From Topomyia yanbarensis (lineage: Eukaryota; Arthropoda; Insecta; Diptera; Culicidae), in the NCBI RefSeq assembly GCF_030247195.1, contig NC_080671.1, positions 100,427,845-100,491,844 on the forward strand: DNA of 64,000 nucleotides, written 5' to 3'. The notes under the pieces were generated by a model that ran no database searches, had not been told where the DNA came from, and saw only the letters and a list, made by a program, of their open reading frames with translations. The position numbers were made by a program, and so were the translations under genes. Every line of letters begins with the position of its first letter. The first letter of the stretch is position 1. Positions 31,561 to 43,500 of this stretch are shown in pieces.

Positions 31561-34500
31561 CTAGATCGCACTGGCGTAGGACGAAGGAACCTTTAGCACG
31601 ACTACGGCACCGGAATGTTCGAAAGCGGGCGTCTCCACACCTGCCACTGCCTCAATGCTGAGGGTGCGAGCTTTGTTACCGAGGCGCAGTTGGATCGTGG
31701 GTGACACATTCACCGGTAAATCCTGATTACACTGTCTATAGAATACGTGGGGTGTTGATATATTACTTGTTTACTAACACGACAAAGGCATAAACTTACT
31801 CATAATAACGCTTGCACACGTGGGCAACAATTTCACCGACACGGTCTTCCTTCAGCGGTTGATGTTCTCCCTGAAGCACTACAACCAGGTCGTTGTTATG
31901 ATGGGAATGGAAAACCACTAGTTGATCCCGACCGGGGCTAACACTGATTGATGTAATCTGACGAAAGGCAAAATTGGTTATATGCTTTAATAGTAGTTTC
32001 AATTTAACGCTCACCTCCTTGATAGCAACGGTACGCTTCATATTGCGGAATTTATTTTTCGCTCCATCCAGCTTATAGATGGCCCCGTCCGTCACGATAA
32101 TTGCGCGGTCCGCCGATTTGTTGCACTTGTTGAACTTTTTCACGAACGCCGAAAACAGTATTGCTCGGAAGTTATCCGTGTTTTTAATATTATTAATACT
32201 GGCATTGTACGACGAGTAGTTGGAGTTCTCCGCCGTTATGGACAGATAGTTGCCCAACCAGCGGCGGTCGTGTCCCCAGAATTTGCGCCTCTTGCGGAAG
32301 GCGCTAGCGGCGATGATCTGTAGTCGTAGCTGGGGCCATTCTTCTCGTGGATACTTACGCAGAATCATGGTAGCACGCCAGCGGGAGAACAACATCCGGA
32401 GTTGCTTCTCCGCTTCGCGACCAACGAGCGGCGGCTGCGGCCACTGGATGCCCTTACCGTAGTCTCGCAACTGGCGAGCATTGCGGAAGCGTACGGCCAG
32501 TTCCTGTACGTAACTCTTAAGCTTGTACTTTCTGTAGTGGCGCATAATCAGAATCGCTGCTTTCATCTTTTTGTACTGCTGGCGACAAATCCAGCCTCGA
32601 ACCTGCTTCTGCAGTAACGTTACGATGTGCGGAATCATTTCGTTGCGTTGCTTCTCCAGAGCAAACAATGTTTGCGGTGAACGGAGAAATATTTTCGTTT
32701 TGCCGTACTTGACATCGTGACCTAGGTTCTTTTCGTTGAGTAGAACTTTGACACCATCACGGTCCGACCCGGCTCGGAAGTTCGGCCACGTGTATTGGGA
32801 TATCATTTTGTATCGCAGCAAGAACTTGTCGTACCGCTGGCGATGAACGAAACCCGCACGGCGCACCCTCACATTCTCCAGTAGACCGAGATAGCGAACC
32901 TGGTGCTCCACTCGAACATCGTCGAACACGGAAGCACTCTTGATGTCGTTAGGTTTGATACATCGCACGTAGAACGGTTCCTTCTTTAGAAGCGTAGCTA
33001 CTAACTCCGTCATCGATCGCTGGAATAAGGTACCAGCTGTCAAGGGTCTCTTTGTGGTCTTCGAAATATCCTGCGCCCCCTCAGGCCACATAGAGGTGAT
33101 CAAACGGTCCTTGGAGTGGTACAACAGGCGCTTAAAGTCCTGGTACAGAGCGTCCCTGTTCTTCTCGATGAATCCATTGATGCAGTAGATAACATCTCCT
33201 GCGTAGTGCGTGATACGGAAGTCCTGCCGATGCTTCAGTTCTTTGTCCATTGGCTTTAGCTGACGACTGGAATAGTGTGGGTGATGTGACAGCTTCTTGT
33301 CCATCGCATCTAGCAACATTTCATCGGTAATTTTGCCCACGTTCAGACAGGCCTCGTCCATGATCGAGATTACGCCCTTATGAGGTTGTTCAACTAGTTC
33401 GCAAATGATCTATGGGAAAAAATGGCACATTTTTCATTGGTTTCGAATGCACCGGGAAAATCAATCACTCACCTGATTGTTAAAATACTCGATATTTGTC
33501 CACTCGATACCTTCCCGGCGGTATTCCTCCTGCTCCTGCTTTAGTACCAGCTCGATAAATAACTGCTGGAGTTTTTCGTTGCAATAGTTGATACAGAACT
33601 GCTCGAAGCTGTTTTGATCGAATATCTCGAATCCGTAGATGTCCAGCACACCGATAACCCGGTTGTAGCGCTTCTGTGTATTCGAACCCGGCACCAGAAT
33701 GGCCTTGTTGATGCGGTCAATGATCCACGCGAACAGCCGATCGTAGATGGCCTTGGCCAGTGCATCCCTACCGTATTCAGCCTGTTCGGTGTCGTGGGTT
33801 TTGGTCATAATTTCACCTCGGGCCGCTATCACCCGTTCCGTCAGGGATCGCATCATCTCCTCCTCGGTCACGTGCAAAAGTTGTGCCACTGTGGTAAGCT
33901 GTTTACGGTTCGCTATCTGAATCTGGTCGTCCTGGGCTGAAATGGGAAAAAAGCATGTGAGCTGAAGCTACAAATTGGAAATGATTGCATATTGTTCGAT
34001 TTTTAAAAATTTTCAGATCATCGTTTGCAAAACCCATTTAGCATCCTGGGGTTGTCTTCGATCACAACATTGTTTCTAAATTTAGCCATTTAGCTCCCCG
34101 CTTCGTCCCGATCTACTCGATTTAGTCTCCGGCGGTGGACCTAGCCTCCTCAACGGACCAGCTAGTGCGGAGTGCGGAGATCCATCCAGCGATTCCGGAT
34201 GGAGCGTAGCTTCCGGTTCACTGGCGCTCCAACGACTCAATGCTAGCTATTCGACGCGGTTTGCTCGGTCTAGCCGCCGGTGGCGGATCTACCCTACTCA
34301 CGCGCTACCCGGTAGGGTGCCGAGGTCGGTCCGGCGATGCCGGTGAATCCAGACGCCCATTCACTTGCGCCCCGATAATCCCAACCCGATGCTATGTCGC
34401 GTGCTATTCAAGTATTCGGCGGTCTACTCGGTCTAATACCCGACGGTGGATCTACCCTACTCGCAAGCTTCCCGATAGGATGTCGCAGTTGATTCGACGA

Positions 34501-37500
34501 TTCCGGTGAAGCTCTAGGATCGGTTCACTGGCGTCCTGATGACCCGAACCCGGTATTACGGCGCGTACTACTCAACTGGTCCCTGTAAGTGGACCTAGTC
34601 TACACCGACGGAGACTTCCCCGGCGGCGGAATTTCTCTTAAAATGTGACTCTTTCTCTAGATGCCGATTTGTGGTTTCACAGCGACTTTCTAGCTAATGG
34701 CGCTGCTTTGTTGGTCTCTTTGCCGCTTCCTCCGCAGCTCGGAGAGTATACTCGTAACCATCCTGTTGCCAGCATCCAAGGTATGCGTCGTGGCTCATCT
34801 TTTCGACGATATTGTGAATTGTCACACTAGGCATACTCCTACGAACTTCTTCGAATCTAAGGCTTTTGAAGATCAATCGAAACAAGTACTTCCGGAAGCA
34901 TTCGTACCTGGACAAAAACTGGGCAAATGGAAGTTCACCTCTCCATGCTTCCTTTGCACCCAAGTCGATACATTTGGGATGAGTCGGTGAATCCACTTGT
35001 CTTTCTCCGCTTTGTCCAACTCCTGCTGCCACTTAGCGCCAACGAGTCCGCTCGGATCAGTCTCCTTGCATTTCTCTGCTGGTAGCATCGCGCGTCCTTA
35101 GCCAGAGTGATGTAGATGTTGTTGATGACGATATTATTCTGTACGCACGACTCGCACGGCCATCAGCCGGAATGTTCTGAACAGTTTTTCACGCTTCCGC
35201 GTGGTATTCAGCGCAGCATCCCATATCGGAAAATTTATGACGAAACAGTAGATAGCAGACGTCTCGTGCTGCTTCTCGGACCGCCGACGTTTGGCATGAT
35301 TATCGCTATTGTGTTCGTTGCCTTCGGCGACTTTTCGTAGGCGTAATCGGTAGTTATTGAAGCTCAATCGGTCGTCGATTATCACTCCCAATTGCTTCAG
35401 TACACGATTCGATGCAATCACGTGCCCTCCGACGTCGATCTGCATCCGCTGAACCGCCTTGCAATTGCTGACCAACAACCCTTCTATCTTGTGGTGAGCT
35501 ATTTGCAGCTTGACCTCGTTCATCCAGCTCTCGATCGTGTCTATTGTCTCCGTCACTGACACCTCCACTTCCTCAAGTGTCTCACGCATCACCGTGTAAC
35601 ACCAAGTGACACGTCATCTTCAAAACCCACGATTTTCACAATCCTGGGCAGCCGCAGTGCTACGACCTCATCGTAATCCTTTTCTGTAGAGTTGGACCGA
35701 GAATGGAGTCCTGCGGAACACCCACTTTGACTCGCATTGACTTCTGCCTTTCGTTCGTATCGTACAGAAGCGCTCTGCTCTGGAAGTATCTATTCAGAAG
35801 CTGGCATAGATAGTCGGAAACCCTCATTCTGTGCAGCGCAGCAGCGATGGCTTTCCAGCTGGCGCAGGTAATTGCATTCTTCGCATCTATCGCGCCCACA
35901 GCGCAGGATCGATCTTCTCTTTGTTTCTGTTTAGATGCCGTCTCAGCACTCTTGAGCACTATCTGAATTGCATCCACTGTCGATGCTTCTTTGCGGAATC
36001 CGAACTGCATCTTGGACAGTCCGCCGTCGCCTTCGTGCATTTCGTCAACATATTAAGGATCATTTTTTCCAGGAGCTTTCCGAGTGTATCCAGCATACAT
36101 AAGGGCCTATACGAGCTTCCCTAGCTTCGGTAGCAACACCAGCTTCTGTACCTTCCACATTTCGGGGATGTTACCTTTAATTAAACACTTCTGCAGCACC
36201 ATCCTGAACATGTCCGGATATGCTAGAATCGCAGATTTCAGCACCAGCAGTTTGGTATTCCATCCGGCCCGGGTGCTTTCTTTGATTTCAGGCGCTTCGA
36301 TGCTTCTGCGAGCTCTGCGTTTGTCACTTGCCGATCGTACATGTTTGCTCCTTCTTCTTCGCCGTAAGGTATCAGTGGCCAGATAGTTGGATCGTGCTTC
36401 GGGAAGAGACCCTCAACGATTATCTTCAGCTTACCCGGGTCTATTTCGGCTGGCATCGTCGAGCCCTTCATTTCCGCCATCATTGACATCTACTTCTCGG
36501 CACAGCTCCTCGTGGCAATCTGATTTGCTAAGCTTGATCTCCCGTTTTAAAGGGACCCTAACTTCCCGAAACGCTACCTTGCGCTCTTCTCTATCTGGCT
36601 CCGATATTACTCTGAGCTCGCCTTCTGGATCTGAGACAAGCAGCGTGTAGCGTACTAAGCGTCTCATTTCACCAGTAAGCTGGACGCCGTCTATTGCGTG
36701 GTTCCAACTCTCGCGGCATTGTGGCGTCACAAGCTGCCACAATCCTTCCTGTTAGGTCGTATCCACGTTCTTTGTTTCGCCGTTCGGCTGAAGTGCCTCA
36801 ACGAAGAGATCTTTGTTGAAGGCTTTCGTTTTCCACTTTCGTTCGCCGGTCATCCTTCTCCGCGCTGCAGCAGGATTCCGTTGACTGATACGGTAGCGAA
36901 TAGCTTGGTGGCGTATACGTTTCGTATACTCTACAATCCATGTTCTCTGTCAATGAAGGAATGTGACGTCGATGATAGACTCCCTCCTGTCTCTCCGAAA
37001 TGTGCTAACGGAATCTTCATTGCACAATCGTACGTCTAACTTCGCTAGAGCTTCCTGCAAGGTACACCCTCTTGTGTTGGTTACTCTACTGCCTCACTCC
37101 ACAGCCCACGCGTTGAAGTCATCATCAATGACTTTCGACTTTCGACCGATCAACTGCTCAGTTAACTGCTCCAGCATTAGGCTGAACTGCTCCACTGTAC
37201 ACCTTGGAGGAGCGGAACAGCTGCACACGAAGACGTCGTTAATTTTGGTGATCACGAAGCCCTCGTATGAACGTTCTACGTCTTCTCGAATGGAGAATCT
37301 GCTCATAACTTGTATCACAACCTTTCCCGATCTATCCGCCACCCAGTTACCAGAAGGAAATTGATATGGCTCTGCAATTAAAGCGACTTCACACATAGTT
37401 TCTGTCGTAGACTGCCACAACAGTTGCTGTGTGGTGCCACAGTGATTCAGATTTATCTGGGTTATCTCCATTACCGTTGACCTGGCAAGGCATTTAAAGT

Positions 37501-40500
37501 CTTCCGCCTAATTTTTATTTCCATCAACTGGAGTACAACATGGCCTATCTCCCCGCATTTACAGCACCTCCCGGATCGATCCGGGCCTTTGCCCGTCCCT
37601 GCCAAATGTCCAAAGCCCAAACACTTGAAGCGTTTCTCCATCTGTTTATTCACTCGGGGGCGGCTCTCAATGGGCAACCGTAACTTCGCCTACCTCCAGG
37701 GCCTTGTCTGCAGTGGTTACCGGTAAACTAATCATCGTTGTCTGAGTTCCATCTCCGGGTTTAAGACTTTAAGTTCTGCCTTTTCACCCATTGATTTGGT
37801 AATACTTTCCTTTATGGTCGAGCTTTTAAACGTGGAATCCTTCAACTCGAAGAGCATCTCGCCTTTTTGGGTATGTCTGATTCCTACCACATTTTTCCCC
37901 AAAATCCCTCAGCTCCGGGTCCTCTCTGATTTTCTTGAGCAGCGCTGCATAAGTCATCGCGTTAGCTTTGGTGAGTACTACTTCTCTCTTTGGCGCCTTC
38001 TGACGAGTCGAAGGTTTTCCTATCCTCTTCTGCTCTCCTTTTCGCTCTTTCTTCTGCTTTTGTTTCCAATGTATCTCGTTCTGACCTGCAACGGTACTCC
38101 AGTTTTCTCCCTGTTGGGTGACGTCCTTCCTTCGACAACAACAGCGTTCTCCAGCGTCTGCCTCCTGACGAGGTTCTTGTCCTCTTTGGAGTCACGGAAA
38201 CTGGTGTGTTCTCCACTCAATTCTGCTTCCCCATCCCTTGCTTCGGGGGGGATAGTAGCCTTAGCCGACGCCAATGCTGTGTCATACTCTTTCACGGTAG
38301 ACACTAACGTCTTTCGAATTCTGAGAACTATCTCCTTAATGTCCTATGGACATTGTTTCTTAGGTTCACAAACTTGTGGAGCTCCTCCTCCAAGTACTTC
38401 GCTGTCACTACTTTTGGTTTCTGTGGGGTGTAACTTATGCCACTGTGATCTGGCTGTTGTTGCTGCTTTTTCTCCTTCTCCTGCTCTTGTTGAACCAAAC
38501 CATCCATGACAAACGGATTCACCGCGCCTGCTCCCTGTTTGTGTTTCTTGTTTTTTCTCCATCTTATTGGATCACAAATCTGGGCCGCAATCTCCACTCC
38601 ACGCTGTACGTTGTCACCTCTTGTGATCCCATGGTTATCCATGCGAACACGGAGGGGGGGGGGCTCACATCATCGCGTATTGGGAGTAGTGTTCAGAGCC
38701 AAATCGGCGTAAAATCGGGAATGCTCCAACCGAACCTAGTACCACAAACGAAATTGTGACGAGTTTTGAACATACAAGGAGACCTACTAGGGTTTTGTCG
38801 GGATGGAGGCAGCCCACTCACCATTTCAAGTTGGTGTCATCCTTCCTTACTCAGGGAGTAGAACAGCACGCCTGTTAGCCTAAAGTGGCTTTCGGAGTTA
38901 TGGTTTTTTAGAGGTTTAGTAGAGCCCAATTCAAACCTCACCATATCCTAGCAAGACTCCCTAACTCGCAGTGGTTCCGAGGTGTGGAGGGTGTCGTTAA
39001 GCCCATGAACTCCTGTCCTTCACATTGGTCACCTATGACAGTTCTTAATGGCCCTAGCAAGTTCCTAAACTAATGTTCTACCTACTTTCTAACGAGCGCT
39101 TACCAATTTTAACATACTTGAGTTCAAATGAAAGATGTAATACTCCCATAGGTCACATAGGAATTTCTCATATAAACCGATACAATCGTAATACCGTAGA
39201 GGTTAAAAATCTCTTAAAATGGACATCAAATTACTTCGATTCGCAGGCCTAGATCACTTATAGCGAATCAAAGATTCTTAAAATATATATTGTTCACTAT
39301 CGATTATTCCGGAAGTTCCGAGTTCCCGGCATATTCCAGAAGCAAAGCCACTTCGGTGATGACTGAACCAATTTTCACTGGCACTTGTCTCAAACGGAAG
39401 GATTAATATGCAGTTGGCTATTGCACCCCTCCCCTTCCTTCCTCTCACATCCTTCACCAACCCTATCACACTCCCTCCTTCCCTCAGACTAACCTTCACA
39501 CCCGCATTCTCGTCACCCACCCGTATACCAAAATATGTTAGGTTGTTCCCAACGCGTCCCCCTCCCACTAATTACACTAGTTTACAAGAAAAATGAAGCT
39601 TCAAGAAAAAGTATTTTTTAGACTAATTTTGGGTCGCTGAACACGAAAACAATATTCATTTTTTTGTTCAAAGAAGCGATTTTGTGATTTTCTCAAAAAA
39701 CTCGTTTTTGAGCACTTTTTGTAGTTTTTAGTCAATATTTCGTGTCAAAATCATTCAATTAGTTTAGTCAATATGCAGGTTGAAAGGTGTCTTTCCAAAA
39801 ACATATAATATGTGTCGATCATATGTAAAATTTTTAGTGCTGCAAGAGACCAAAGTTTTAAAAAAGTGCATTTTTGACCATTTTTAAAAGTTACTCATTT
39901 TTAAATGATTTTTTTTACCGAAAAACAATATTTTTTCGGACCTTTTAGAATCTAAGATGACAAATAATATGTTTACGTTAATTTTAAGCCTAATATCACT
40001 AACATCGGATGGAAAATGTTGATGCTACACACCAAAAAAATCTGAATTTTATCGTTGACGTAATTGCAAACATGACACAATTCAACAAACCGTAATTTAC
40101 GAAATGACGTAACATTACCGTGTTCCGTTTAATTTTACATGGAACATATAATTTACATGCGCAATGACATAAAATTGCACTTCCTACCATTCAGAACAAA
40201 CGCTGTATGTGGAGTAAAATTACATGTTTTACGAAATTAAACGTCATGTAAAATTAAAGTCAAACGTAAAACTAAGTCATTTTTGATGCTCGTATATGTC
40301 AGGGTCAGGAGACGTAAATTTACACTATTTTTTCTAGGTGTGTATGGCATATTGAGCGAAAGGGAAATTTTATGATTTTAGCGGACCCTGCCCTGGTGCG
40401 GCGGTTTAGAGGGTGTAGCACTGGTCTCATAAGCCAGTCGTCAAATATTCGAGTCCCTATCGGGAAGGAGTCTCAGTGGGATCGTAGCACTAGCTACGTA

Positions 40501-43500
40501 ATATTCTGTGAACTGAGAATCTGCTGTGAAGCCTGTTGAAGCAGAAGGCTAAAATTCCTTTATTTCTTAAAATATGTACTCACCACAGACAAAACAAAAC
40601 TTTTCCAACGATATTTCCACATTTTAAAAAGAGCACCTAGTTGTACAATGAAATATCCAAAACCTTTCAAATGCCGCAGGATGGATGGATGCAAACTCGA
40701 GAAGACAGTACCCAACACAAACAATAACTATCAAGTATAGAAGATTATTTCAGCCAAAAGTATGATTGGGCTAAAAATAAAAAAAATTCAATTTTCACTC
40801 AGTGTTTCATACCATCTACATTTTTCATCCGACTTTTGTGACCATTGGATTAAAATTTATGCAAAAAGATTATTTATCTCATTAGATTTTTAAAGAATTT
40901 TCTTCTGTCCTTGATTCATTATAAAAAATTTACTAGAAATATGCATTTTTAAAAAAAAGGTCGAACATTAGACTTTTTTTACTTTGGTCGATTTTAATCA
41001 TAATAAATGTACAGTTCTCGACAAACATACGATTACGACTTAAAAGCAAACTGTCAAAATTCTCTTTGAAAGGAAATTCCGGACAAACCGTTACTGGCTA
41101 AACGCAGTTAATGCAAGAGAAAACTTTTTTCTTTTGTTTACTATAAACATCTGTGATTGGCGGGTAACAGTTTGTCTGAAATTTCATTTCAAAGAGAATT
41201 TTGACAGTTGGCTTTTAAGCCGTAATCATAAGTTTGTCGAGATTTGATCTATGCATATTATACTTTTTCGGAAAGGGCACATCAATATCTTTCGAACTGT
41301 TTCGATCGGATCCTATTTGAACAAGATATTGACAAATAACTAAAATAGTGCCCAAAAACACCTTTTCTCAAAGAAATCTTGAAAATGCCTCTTTGAAAAA
41401 AAAATGGACTTGGTTTTCGTATTCAGCGATCCAAAATTAACTGAGGAAACACCTTTCGTCTTAGCTTATCGCGATTACCTTAAAATTGTTGAAATCTGTC
41501 ACATAGATTCTGAAAATATGAAAAATTATTTTTCTGTAATAAAAAATAAAGCAAAAACAAAAAAGCGGAAGCAAAAGAAAAACTTTTTTTTTAAACTCGA
41601 ACTTCTTTGAAAGAGAAATAGAGTATTATTTTCGTATTCAGCGACTCAAAATTAATCTAGAAAACACTTTTTCTCATAACTTCATTTTTCTTGTATACTA
41701 GTGTAATCTTATTTAAGACCAAAAGAGATATGTGCAAAACAGAGCAATTTTCACTCGGTGCCTAATAACATCACCAGTTTTGCTCGGATTTTCGTGATCT
41801 TAGGCTTAAAATTCACGTGAGAAGTTTGCCTGACACATAAGATTTTAAAAGATTTTTTTTGCTGATTTATTTTTTTATGAAAAATCAACCAAAAATTAGC
41901 AATTTTACCAAACACTACTTTTTTGACTTTGGTTGCTCTTAACCTTAAATTTTTGATATTTTATCCTAACACGTTATACATTTTTGGAATGGGCACATCA
42001 ATACCTTTCAAATGGTGAGGTTTGTGTTAATCGGAAGATTTGTTCCTGAGATATTGACCAAAAACTGCAAAAAGTGCTCAAAAACACCTTTTTTAAAAAA
42101 TCACAAAAACGGTTCTTTGAAAAAGAAAACGGATATGATTTTCGTGCTCAGCGACCCAAAATTGACTTAGAAAACACCTTTGTTCTTAACTTCATGCAAT
42201 TAACCCTAAATTTGTAAACTAGTGTTATTTAACGTACTAGCTTTCAAATCGTAGTTTGGAAAAATGAGAAAGGTACAGTTGCACCACAAGGTGGATTAAA
42301 ACAGGTTTTTGAATTATGTATCGTTAAATATTACCCGGTCAAACCATTCGGAATTTGATTCGGAATCCTGAATGGAGTCAGTATGGATTCCAAATCAAAT
42401 GCAACAACCGATTCTGAGTCGGAATCGGTTGTTGCATTTGATTTGGAATCCATAATGACTCCATTCAGAAATCCGAACCGGTTCCGGAATGAGTTTAACT
42501 GGGTAAGCATGTTCTTAAAATTTCTTTATATAAATTTAAATAATTATTCATTTGATGCATATAGCATATATAAATAATTACTAATTATGGTCTACTAATT
42601 ATGATTTTATTACAGATAGTCACTTATCTGTCTGCGATTATTTTCATTGAACAGGTGAATAGGGCAAACGGTAAAAGATTAGGAAAATCTTCAACATTAT
42701 ACGCTCCAACCATATTGTTTAATTATTAGAGACTGATAAAAGCCAGAGAGAGTAGAGAGAGAGACGAAAAGTGAAAATCAGTCAAAACGGAAACACTCCC
42801 TTTATGATGATTTCAACACTAGCATTTTGGCAACCGCTTCTACAGGCTGCAATTAAAATGACTCCTATTTTATTTTGAAAACAAACCATATGGTGATCGA
42901 TGGATTTGTTTAGGAAATGTTGTGCATTTCGAAACAAAGAGATGAAATAATTCCAAAACTTGTTTTTATTAATACATATACTCTAGAATGCACCTTACAA
43001 TCACGATTTAACTAAATTCTAACGAAAATTTAAATTTCTTTTTTGATGGGTGTACAATACTCATCTCCTCCAACTCAGGCATGAGTAATGTTTCTTTGCA
43101 TTGCACGATTGATCTGCCCAATAGGGTAGTTTTGGCTTCACACTATTCGTCTCTCTCCCTATTCTCTCAGGTAAAAGAATTTCCATAAGAACTAAGAAGA
43201 ATTTCTCCCCTATAGGATGTGAGAATTGTTTATCTCCAATATCAAATACGAAGATTTCTCTGAATGAACCTAACAATTAGCTATCACTTAGGGGGTGTGA
43301 GTCAGTTTCTCCTTTCTTGAACTAGCCTAATACCCACAAATCAAGTCGACAACTATACATGCGGAACATGCTCTAAATAAGCAAATCCAATTTATACCGG
43401 CTTGAACCTTCGTTCGAACCGGTCACAAACCTTGATAGCTTCTGGTTTACCTAGAGTTTTTCAACAGCAACAGTCTTTCTCAAGGCTACCTATATTTTTT

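Larger units (their letters stand above)
39011..42300 (+). repeat. Large AT-rich repeat of the TTTCTC...GAGAAAGG family, left-truncated
   Basis: 39011-39560 matches 58880-59500 segment by segment (CCTATGACAGTTCTTAATG, CCGATACAATCGTAATACC, CACTATCGATTATTCCGGA, GTGATGACTGAACCAATTT, then a C/T-rich stretch). The right end (~42262-42300, GAGAAAGGTACAGTTGCACC, AAGGTGGATTAAAACAGG) matches 60391-60430. Between lie diverged direct units (CAGCGACCCAAAATTGAC-like at ~41430, 41640, 42150; inverted at ~39620) and insertions of a SINE and two MITEs. No coding. Confidence 0.7.

Noticed and set aside
37796..38509. 237-codon plus-strand ORF, leucine/serine-rich, membrane-like
   Set aside because: It is antisense to the R1-clade ORF1 on the minus strand; hydrophobic look is an artefact of the complement.
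39408..39596. Proline-rich plus-strand ORF in a C/T-rich stretch
   Set aside because: The C/T-rich tract recurs in the repeat copy at 59.35-59.5 kb; non-coding repeat.
40389..40465. Possible tRNA-Met gene (CAT anticodon, B box)
   Set aside because: No matching acceptor stem and a long unrelated tail follows; a SINE head fits better.
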